5,115 nucleotides of DNA from Bacteroidota bacterium (GTDB lineage: Bacteria > Bacteroidota > Bacteroidia > NS11-12g > UBA9320). Made by a program: the position numbers and the translations under genes. The stretch lies in assembly GCA_003485825.1 (NCBI GenBank), contig DNHN01000237.1, forward strand, positions 1 to 5,115, in the 5' to 3' direction. Below, one piece after another: positions 1 to 5,115 of the stretch (position 1 is the stretch's first letter; every line of letters starts with the position of its first letter). Under the pieces are notes generated by a model. It was not told where the DNA came from. It searched no databases and worked only from the letters and a program-made list of their open reading frames with translations.

Positions 1-339
1 TCTTTGTGTTCTTCCTTCTACACCAGCAGTATCCAACGCTCCACGAACGATGTGATATCTAACCCCTGGAAGGTCTTTTACTCTACCACCTCTCACTAAC
101 ACTATACTGTGCTCCTGAAGATTGTGACCCTCTCCCGGTATGTACGCGTTCACCTCATTACCGTTAGTAAGCCTTACTCTGGCTACTTTTCTCATCGCCG
201 AATTAGGCTTTTTAGGAGTAGTAGTATACACTCTTGTGCATACTCCTCTTCTTTGAGGGCAAGAATCGAGTGCTCTCGACTTGCTTTTTTTGGTGAGTTC
301 CTTTCTCCCCTTACGTACTAATTGTTGTATTGTAGGCAT
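1..339 (-). CDS. rpsL: 30S ribosomal protein S12, C-terminus cut by window edge
   Basis: S12 is a small-subunit ribosomal protein at the decoding centre that helps control translational accuracy. The reverse strand reads [20 protein letters not shown] from an ATG at 337-339. It aligns without gaps to E. coli S12 as I remember it. Landmarks seen are [20 protein letters not shown] (residues 27-46), [10 protein letters not shown] (69-78) and [13 protein letters not shown] (84-96). Lys43, Lys44 and Lys88, where streptomycin-resistance changes map in other bacteria, carry the usual wild-type residues. Asp89 is the position that RimO methylthiolates in E. coli. The frame is open to base 1 after 113 codons. 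S12 is usually about 124-137 residues, so only the last stretch is missing. In most bacteria rpsG and fusA follow, and they would lie beyond the left edge. An A-rich stretch precedes the ATG and there is no clear Shine-Dalgarno sequence. Confidence 0.98.
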   Translation of the reverse strand, partial: MPTIQQLVRKGRKELTKKSKSRALDSCPQRRGVCTRVYTTTPKKPNSAMRKVARVRLTNGNEVNAYIPGEGHNLQEHSIVLVRGGRVKDLPGVRYHIVRGALDTAGVEGRTQR

Positions 340-369
340 ATATTTCTATCCGATTTCTAAAAAGGTCTG

Positions 370-399
370 CAAAAGTAGTATTTATAAGTCACTTTACAA
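370..399 (-). promoter_or_regulatory. Bacteroidota-type promoter for rpsL
   Basis: On the minus strand TTG (397-399) is followed after 19 bp by TACTTTTG (370-377). This fits the -33/-7 consensus of the primary sigma factor in Bacteroidota (TTG or TTTG, then TAnnTTTG at 19-21 bp). Transcription would start near 363-366, leaving a leader of roughly 25 nt before the rpsL ATG at 339. That leader is A/T-rich without a GGAGG-like element, as is normal for the phylum. The match is read directly from the sequence; the transcription start is inferred. Confidence 0.75.
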
Positions 400-461
400 G
401 CCCTTTGAATAAAAAAACATTTTATTATTCTAAGGTTGTTAAGTCAGACTAAAATTATCTC

Positions 462-491
462 TTTTAATGGCTCTGCGAACCCTTATTATTG
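462..491 (+). promoter_or_regulatory. Candidate promoter for the acyltransferase gene
   Basis: TATTATTG at 484-491 matches the TAnnTTTG -7 box except for one base. A TTTT at 462-465 lies 18 bp upstream as a poor -33 element. Downstream comes GCGGCTGCAAAGGTAAG (491-507), resembling the start of many Bacteroidota transcripts, and then the ATG at 529. If this is right, the leader is about 30 nt and the in-frame sequence upstream of 529 is not coding. The -33 element is weak, so this is tentative. Confidence 0.35.
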
Positions 492-528
492 CGGCTGCAA
501 AGGTAAGATAATAAATGTATTAGCCTGC

Positions 529-1434
529 ATGGGAAATCAGATTCATTACATAAAACATAATAAAATCGACTTTAACAAGTGGAACAACTTGGTGGAGCGC
601 GCAGAACAAGGTACCGTTTACTCCTATTCTTGGTGGCTTTCTGCATTTTGCCAATGGGACATTATCGTTTTAAATGACTACGAGGCCGGGATTCCTGTAC
701 CGCAAGCTTCCGGGATGTTTATTCAGAAAATACATCAACCTAATTTTATACAGCAATGCTTATGGCTAGGTACACTGCCTGATGATGATATATTACCCCA
801 TATATCTAAACTGATTGCCTCTAAAAGCCAGGTGATCCATTTCAATTCTAATCTACCATTGGACTTTAGTGTAACTGAACGAAAGAATCAGATTCTTGAC
901 ATACGAGAAGCTTCAGAAGTGCAGGCAGGCTATTCTAAAAGTTTATCAAAAAATATCAAAAAGCAACGAGACAAGGTGTTGGTATCTGAGAATCAAGACA
1001 TTCAACACACAATTGATAAATATACAGCAGCCTATGGTTCATTAAATACGCAATTAAAGCCGATAGACTACCTCAAAATCAAAAACCTAGCAGTATCAAA
1101 ACCTGAGAACTTTGTAAACCTCACCCTTTATTTAAATAAACAACCTGTGGCCGGATTACTCTTTGCTAAAGGAAAGAATAGACTGCATTATATATTAGGT
1201 GCTCCTACTGCTGACGGCAGAAAAGTAAATGCCTTATCTATAGGTATACATTATATCATAGAAAAATATGGTAGTTCCTATGCCGTGTTAGATTTTGAAG
1301 GTAGCAGTATACCCTCAGTACACCAATTTTACAGATCATTTGGATCTGAAGTGGAGACATTTTACGAATTATCCCATATGCCTTACTGGCTTAAAATGCC
1401 ATTAAGGGTCTACAAAAGATTGTTTAAATCATAA
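529..1434 (+). CDS. FemAB/GNAT-like acyltransferase, substrate unknown
   Basis: A predicted 301-residue cytosolic protein that I place in the GNAT superfamily near the FemAB/Acetyltransf_6 (BioF2-like) group found in many Bacteroidota. The fit rests on overall pattern. There is an N-terminal half with SYSWWLSAFCQWDIIV (33-48), a basic helix SKSLSKNIKKQRDK (136-149), and a second-half GNAT-like core with strand VNLTLYLNKQPVAGLLFAKG (196-215) and HYILGAPTADGRKVNALSIG (220-239). The tail contains VLDFEGSSIPSVHQFYRSFG (253-272), a signature often seen in this family. No signal peptide or membrane segment is visible. The frame stays open up to a TTG at 436, which would add 31 residues, but that extension covers the promoter-like sequence, so ATG 529 is preferred. 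The gene is divergent from rpsL and converges on bshB1, overlapping it by 25 bp. The acyl donor and acceptor cannot be told from the sequence. Confidence 0.75.
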   Translation: MGNQIHYIKHNKIDFNKWNNLVERAEQGTVYSYSWWLSAFCQWDIIVLNDYEAGIPVPQASGMFIQKIHQPNFIQQCLWLGTLPDDDILPHISKLIASKSQVIHFNSNLPLDFSVTERKNQILDIREASEVQAGYSKSLSKNIKKQRDKVLVSENQDIQHTIDKYTAAYGSLNTQLKPIDYLKIKNLAVSKPENFVNLTLYLNKQPVAGLLFAKGKNRLHYILGAPTADGRKVNALSIGIHYIIEKYGSSYAVLDFEGSSIPSVHQFYRSFGSEVETFYELSHMPYWLKMPLRVYKRLFKS

Positions 1435-2123
1435 GGTAAGGGTACATGTGAATTAAATCCCTCACCAAACTCCACGCCAATAATCTCTCCCATCTCTCGT
1501 GACCTAGCCTCTAAAAAATTCAAAAATCTTTTTGAACTAATAGGAGTCTCCGCTTCATTAGACTCCGGATTATAAAACTGTGTTCTGTACGCCAGGATAC
1601 TTTCAATTTTTCTAGGATGAAAAGCGGTAATATCTATAACAAAGTCCGGTCGTGTATGATAATGTTGTATGTAATGGAATAAATGCTTCGGTCGGTACGC
1701 TTCTTGACTTTTACCATTTACAGTCGTGGTAATTTTCCGAAGTCCTGATAGGAAGAACGCTTCTTTAACCAATTGTGCAGCCTTGGGGTGATCTATATGT
1801 CTATCGTCTATTGCGTTAGCCAAAACCAGTGTAGGTCTGTACTTTCTTATCATCTTTATGACTTTATATTTACTCGCTTGGTTCAATTCAAAAGAACTGT
1901 CCCCAAGATCAAGGTTTTCGCGCACAGCAATCCCTAAAATATTAGATGCATTGGCAGACTCTTCTCTTCGCGTAGTTACCGTCCCTCTAGTTCCCATTTC
2001 ACCTTCCGTTAAGTCCACTATGCCAACCGTTTTACCCTCAGCTATCAGCTTCATAATGGTTCCCGAACAAGCTAACTCTACATCATCTGGATGAGCTCCA
2101 AATACTAGAACATCTAATTTCAT
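1410..2123 (-). CDS. bshB1: Bacillithiol biosynthesis N-acetylglucosaminyl-malate deacetylase BshB1
   Basis: BshB1 removes the acetyl group from GlcNAc-malate to give GlcN-malate, the second step of bacillithiol synthesis; BshC then adds cysteine. It belongs to the zinc-dependent PIG-L/LmbE deacetylases. The 237-residue protein opens MKLDVLVFGAHPDDVELACS. By analogy with the family, His11, Asp14 and His112 (in DDRHIDHP, 106-113) are the metal ligands and Asp13 is the general base. The TEGEMGTRGTVTTRREESAN segment (39-58) and the C-terminal GVEFGEGF (216-223) are typical of BshB1 rather than other LmbE proteins, and the length is normal. A TTG two codons upstream (2127-2129) is also in frame, but ATG 2123 matches the usual N-terminus. 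The gene starts 25 nt after the DUF4294 gene on the same strand and is probably last in that operon. Its stop (TAG at 1410-1412) lies inside the convergent acyltransferase gene. No bshA or bshC is visible here. Confidence 0.95.
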   Translation of the reverse strand: MKLDVLVFGAHPDDVELACSGTIMKLIAEGKTVGIVDLTEGEMGTRGTVTTRREESANASNILGIAVRENLDLGDSSFELNQASKYKVIKMIRKYRPTLVLANAIDDRHIDHPKAAQLVKEAFFLSGLRKITTTVNGKSQEAYRPKHLFHYIQHYHTRPDFVIDITAFHPRKIESILAYRTQFYNPESNEAETPISSKRFLNFLEARSREMGEIIGVEFGEGFNSHVPLPYDLNNLL

Positions 2124-2148
2124 ATTCAAAAGTAATGATAAACCTAAC

Positions 2149-2721
2149 TTATTCTAACTTAGAGTTCTTTATGATATACTCTATTTGATAATCCTCTATT
2201 GGATCGTATTCCACATTGATGTTTGCGTCGTACATTTTAGCCCAAATTCCATAGAACATGGTACTTGCACTTCCCCTGTACTTTTTCAATATTTCGTACG
2301 TAGTGTTTCCTGTCTCTCGGTGTATTAATTTTAGAAGTAGTTTGCCCTGCGAGACGGTTAGTTGCTTCAGTTGAGCCTTAAACTCCTCCATGACGGAGTC
2401 CTCCGTAGCCTTTATATACTTTTTCTTTGCCCTCCTAGAAGTAAGTTGATTAAGATTATCATCCATCATCTGCAATCTAAAGGCAGCAAGTTTTACATAA
2501 GGCATAACTTTTTTCACATTCCTAACTAACTTTAGGTATTCTTCTTGCTCTTCCTTAGAGTTAAACTCTTTTAATATAAACTCATCAAATGAGTATACAT
2601 AAAAGGTGTCTCCATCCATATACACCTTTCGTAGCACAACTGCGGAATCTGAACTCTTATTCTGAGCTAGTGCTCCAAAGGTTATCCAAGATAGTAAGAA
2701 TAGTAAAGTAATCTTTTTCAT
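2149..2721 (-). CDS. Exported DUF4294-family protein of unknown function
   Basis: A 190-residue protein beginning MKKITLLFLLSWITFGALAQ: lysines, a hydrophobic core and an ALA-Q cleavage site near residue 19, which is a standard Sec signal peptide. It should be periplasmic or surface-exposed; no lipobox cysteine is present. The mature part is highly charged and probably helical (about 55-120). It then has LTVSQGKLLLKLIHRETGNT (121-140), YEILKKYRGSASTMFYGIWA (142-161) and an acidic EYDPIEDYQIEYI (171-183), which I recognise as the DUF4294 pattern, a family essentially confined to Bacteroidota. No catalytic motif is evident. The frame reaches upstream to a GTG at 2749-2751, but that would put ten polar residues before the signal peptide and overlap the recO stop, so ATG 2721 is chosen. 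It lies 29 nt after recO and 25 nt before bshB1. Confidence 0.85.
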   Translation of the reverse strand: MKKITLLFLLSWITFGALAQNKSSDSAVVLRKVYMDGDTFYVYSFDEFILKEFNSKEEQEEYLKLVRNVKKVMPYVKLAAFRLQMMDDNLNQLTSRRAKKKYIKATEDSVMEEFKAQLKQLTVSQGKLLLKLIHRETGNTTYEILKKYRGSASTMFYGIWAKMYDANINVEYDPIEDYQIEYIIKNSKLE

Positions 2722-2750
2722 TTGCTTTTCATAATTCAAATAGTATGCCA

Positions 2751-3455
2751 CTAGCTCAATAGCTCAGCTAAAATTTCCGTAGAATTCAGTTTTTTATTCT
2801 TTGTAATGTGGTACTGGTAATACTTACTTATTTGATTTAGAGCCTCTCTTCGTATGGCCCCATCTACTTGAGTTATACAATTTCCATTTTTTAATTCTGA
2901 AAGCAAACTAGATACCGATAAAGATGCTGTATGCAATCCGATATCCCTAACAAACCGACCTTGCTCGAGGCATAAATATGGCGTACTTTCAGTATGATTA
3001 CCATTCGGGATAACACCTAAGTGCTTCGCTAACTCCAACATGAAAGTAATAGGTTTAAGAGGCGACAATATGCTGTTCTCCAAATCCATAATTTCAGCTT
3101 CTATAAAATCAAATAGTTCTTCCTCACATTCTTCTTCAGTAATGCACTGATTAAGCACCTCAAGCATGAATAATGCAACAGATTTTTTTGACATATTCTC
3201 TTGTGTATCAAAAAGTAATAATGTCGGTTTCAAATCCTTAACACTATTTATATTACTATTGGGTCTGTAGTACACATCCATATCAACTATGTTCAGCGGT
3301 TGTATCATAGATGGTCGTATTGCAGACTTTCCTTTTCTGATGCCTTTAAACATGTAACTCCTCAGGCCAAACTCTCTGGTATATATCTTCGAAATTACGC
3401 TGCTTTCACTGTAATTTGTATTTCGAAAAACTACAGCCCGGGTCTTACTGAGCAT
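2751..3455 (-). CDS. recO: DNA repair protein RecO
   Basis: RecO works with RecR (and RecF) to load RecA onto SSB-coated single-stranded DNA during gap repair. The 234-residue protein starts MLSKTRAVVFRNTNYSESSV; the N-terminal 80 or so residues fit the RecO OB-fold, with KIYTREFGLRSYMFKGIRKG (23-42) as the landmark for the family. The rest is the helical C-terminal domain, including FMLELAKHLGVIPN (138-151) and IRREALNQISKYYQYHI (201-217), which ends in STEILAELLS. The four-cysteine zinc site known from some RecO proteins is absent: the visible cysteines (104, 110, 162, 193) are scattered, with no CxxC pair. ATG 3453-3455 sits one base after the porZ stop, so translation may be coupled to it. 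The stop at 2751-2753 is 29 nt before the DUF4294 start. Confidence 0.93.
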   Translation of the reverse strand: MLSKTRAVVFRNTNYSESSVISKIYTREFGLRSYMFKGIRKGKSAIRPSMIQPLNIVDMDVYYRPNSNINSVKDLKPTLLLFDTQENMSKKSVALFMLEVLNQCITEEECEEELFDFIEAEIMDLENSILSPLKPITFMLELAKHLGVIPNGNHTESTPYLCLEQGRFVRDIGLHTASLSVSSLLSELKNGNCITQVDGAIRREALNQISKYYQYHITKNKKLNSTEILAELLS

Positions 3456-3456
3456 A

Positions 3457-5115
3457 CTATCTTACTATCAACAGCTTAGATACCAATGAGTCTTCATCAT
3501 CTTTATTCGCACTATAAATGAGGTAAATTCCCGATTGCGGCTTTTGACCACTAAAATCTAGGCCATTCCAGACTGCTGTTCCTCCCGTTGCTATTAACTC
3601 ATACACCACTCGTCCTGCTACGTCTGCTATTTTTACGGTAGCATCTTCTGGCAAGCCGGATATAGTAATAGGTCCTTCATATCCTGGCTCAACAGGATTC
3701 GGAAAAACCAACGTGTTTGAATGTTTGTCTGAAGCTTCAGTAGCGTCCCCGCGATAAGAGGCCATGCCCTCAATAGTCCCAAAGAAGACTTCTCCCGTTT
3801 TTGGGACTATACCTATAGTATTAATCACATTGCTAGGAAGAGGACTATTCGCCGTGGTAAAGTGTCTTATTATCGCTGAACCATCTTCTTTGACTAACCA
3901 CGCACCATTATTTGTGGCCACCCACTTTCGGTTACCGCCATCTACTTTAATATCGTTAACGACTTCATTACCTAATAAATAGCCTACATCATTCCCATCG
4001 TCTATAATTATCTGTTGAGCATCGGCATTAGGCCCTCCATCAAACACTAAATTAGGATTATAAAACACCGCAATACCCGTTTCCGTGCCAACCCATATCT
4101 CTCCATCCTTATCTTTCACTATAGCTTTCACGTTATTATTAGGAAGTCCTCCTTGATTACTTGTCGTATTCAATAACCTTCTTTGCAATTGTCCATTTTC
4201 CAATTCTTTAACAACTAATATCCCCGTGCTACTATTTCGAGGTACTAGAGCCCATACCTGGTTCTGATCATCCACCACCATTTCTCCCAAATTTTTTAAC
4301 CCAACATTAAAATCTTCCCAGGCCCCATTCGATCGTCTTACTAGCAAAGCTTTATCCGTATCATAGTTTGAAGCCCATAAATTCCCATCGTTATCCTTAG
4401 CCATCCCAAACACTATTTCTCTTCCAGGCACAGACTCTTTTATGGTACTATTGTTCTTATCAAAATATTCTTCCGGTACTCCATTTCTTATTAGAGCCAA
4501 CCCGGCACCAAAACTTCCTAACCAAATCTCATTATCAGAAATATGAATATTGGTAAAATCTATCATAGATCCAACAATAGGATTACTCTCATCTCTATTG
4601 ACCCACCTTCCATCTTGATACACATAGTATCCGAAAGAAATATATGAAGGTGCGTAGGCCGTGGTATGTCCTCCGGAAGTAACCCACATCTGATTACCAA
4701 CTCCATCCATGTCATAACTATTCAGCCCATATGGGCCTGGTAACAATAGATAACTGACTACGTTCTCAGGTGTTTTTTTTATCATACCTGTATAGAAGCT
4801 TCCAAACCACAGACTCCCTTCGTCATCAATGAGTGCAGATGCCATTGACGGCTCTGATTTTTCAATAAACGATCCATTTTCATCTATAACTAATATCCCC
4901 TCCCCTCTAGCTATAACCAAGTTACCAAAAGAGGAAGTAATATCCCTATAATCCCTTTTGCTATTATCTACTGCACTAAAGCTCCCTCCTTTGTACTCAT
5001 GCAGAATACTATCACTTACAAAATACAGTGCTGAATTATGCGTATATACAAGGTAAGCGCTGTCGTAGGAAGTATTAACATCCCAACTAGAGAAGTTTTT
5101 AAGATTAACGGAGGG
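3457..5115 (-). CDS. porZ: PorZ-like type IX secretion protein (beta-propeller plus CTD), N-terminus outside window
   Basis: In Porphyromonas gingivalis PorZ is a surface protein of the PorU-PorV-PorQ-PorZ attachment complex that delivers anionic LPS to the sortase PorU. Here 552 codons are visible and the frame has no stop up to base 5115, so the start lies beyond the right edge; the TTG at 4918-4920 is internal (visible residue 66). Visible residues 1-460 are beta-propeller-like, with repeated blade signatures: DDEGSLWFG (97-105), EIWLGSF (196-202), DNDGNLWASN (241-250), DKDGEIWVG (335-343), RKWVATNNG (396-404) and EVFFGT (442-447). A C-terminal sorting domain occupies 468-552. Known PorZ proteins are near 770-800 residues, so roughly the first 220-250 are probably missing. 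Architecture and the recO neighbour support PorZ, but another propeller protein exported by T9SS (two-component-regulator propeller type without kinase) is possible. It heads the visible recO-DUF4294-bshB1 run. Confidence 0.75.
   Translation of the reverse strand, partial: PSVNLKNFSSWDVNTSYDSAYLVYTHNSALYFVSDSILHEYKGGSFSAVDNSKRDYRDITSSFGNLVIARGEGILVIDENGSFIEKSEPSMASALIDDEGSLWFGSFYTGMIKKTPENVVSYLLLPGPYGLNSYDMDGVGNQMWVTSGGHTTAYAPSYISFGYYVYQDGRWVNRDESNPIVGSMIDFTNIHISDNEIWLGSFGAGLALIRNGVPEEYFDKNNSTIKESVPGREIVFGMAKDNDGNLWASNYDTDKALLVRRSNGAWEDFNVGLKNLGEMVVDDQNQVWALVPRNSSTGILVVKELENGQLQRRLLNTTSNQGGLPNNNVKAIVKDKDGEIWVGTETGIAVFYNPNLVFDGGPNADAQQIIIDDGNDVGYLLGNEVVNDIKVDGGNRKWVATNNGAWLVKEDGSAIIRHFTTANSPLPSNVINTIGIVPKTGEVFFGTIEGMASYRGDATEASDKHSNTLVFPNPVEPGYEGPITISGLPEDATVKIADVAGRVVYELIATGGTAVWNGLDFSGQKPQSGIYLIYSANKDDEDSLVSKLLIVR
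3460..3714 (-). other. Type A T9SS C-terminal sorting domain of the PorZ-like protein
   Basis: The last 85 residues of the PorZ-like protein form a T9SS sorting domain of the type A (TIGR04183-like) kind. Visible landmarks are VFPNPVEPGYEGPITISGL at the front, VKIADVAGRVVYEL, TAVWNGLDFSGQKPQSGIYL and the terminal KLLIVR. On ordinary cargo this domain guides passage through the outer-membrane translocon and is cut off by PorU. In P. gingivalis PorZ the domain is reported to be kept. Whether it is kept here cannot be read from the sequence. Confidence 0.88.

Noticed and set aside
109..321. Plus-strand open frame of 70 codons
   Set aside because: It is antisense to rpsL, which is unmistakable on the other strand; the peptide is rich in Ser, Arg and Leu with no family resemblance.
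1858..2094. Plus-strand open frame of 78 codons
   Set aside because: It lies wholly antisense to the conserved N-terminal catalytic part of bshB1 and has no promoter or recognisable motif.
2127..2134. TACTTTTG on the minus strand just upstream of bshB1, a possible -7 box
   Set aside because: It fits TAnnTTTG, but there is no TTG at 19-21 bp upstream and the start of transcription would fall at or inside the ATG. A leaderless bshB1 transcript is not excluded but is not supported.
2395..2406. Short inverted repeat CGGAG/CTCCG inside the DUF4294 gene as a hairpin
   Set aside because: The arms are only about five bases with almost no loop and no T-tract, and it lies inside a coding region.
2733..2747. 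TACTATTTG on the minus strand upstream of the DUF4294 gene as a promoter
   Set aside because: The TA and TTTG parts are three bases apart instead of two, and the site lies at the recO stop within a tight operon; probably chance.
3764..3982. Plus-strand open frame of 72 codons
   Set aside because: It is antisense to the propeller region of the porZ-like gene and looks like a chance frame.
1..5115. Mobile element, CRISPR array, toxin-antitoxin or phage-defence system
   Set aside because: Every sizeable frame is a housekeeping or phylum-typical gene; I saw no spaced direct repeats, terminal inverted repeats, transposase or integrase motifs, or paired small frames.

Overview
The window looks like chromosomal DNA from a member of the Bacteroidota, probably a marine-type cytophagian or flavobacterial relative; the exact class is inference. 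The evidence is an AT-rich sequence, a Bacteroidota-type promoter (TTG, 19 bp, TAnnTTTG) in front of the ribosomal gene, no obvious Shine-Dalgarno sequences, a type IX secretion (T9SS) C-terminal sorting domain, and a set of families (PorZ-like, DUF4294, BshB1) that are characteristic of this phylum. I see no mobile element, tRNA, rRNA or CRISPR array.

Layout. Positions 1-339 (minus strand) hold the first 113 codons of rpsL (ribosomal protein S12), which runs off the left edge. Positions 340-528 form a divergent intergenic region. It carries a good rpsL promoter on the minus strand and a weaker candidate promoter on the plus strand for the next gene. Positions 529-1434 (plus strand) encode a FemAB/GNAT-like acyltransferase of unknown substrate. 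Its 3' end overlaps the convergent bshB1 by 25 bp.

From 5115 down to 1410 on the minus strand lies a compact four-gene run, probably an operon: porZ-like (5' end outside the window), recO, a secreted DUF4294 protein, and bshB1. The gaps are 1, 29 and 25 nt. The products belong to different processes: cell-surface protein export through T9SS, recombinational DNA repair, an exported protein of unknown role, and bacillithiol (low-molecular-weight thiol) synthesis. Shared expression is therefore inferred from spacing, not from a common pathway.

Several starts were set by reading the sequence. The acyltransferase, DUF4294 and bshB1 frames all extend upstream to TTG or GTG codons, but the first ATG is the better start in each case. 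The porZ frame has no stop all the way to position 5115, so the TTG at 4918-4920 is an internal codon and not a start. I did not find an undescribed multi-gene system. The most useful leads are the conserved but uncharacterised DUF4294 gene between recO and bshB1, and the tight porZ-recO junction.
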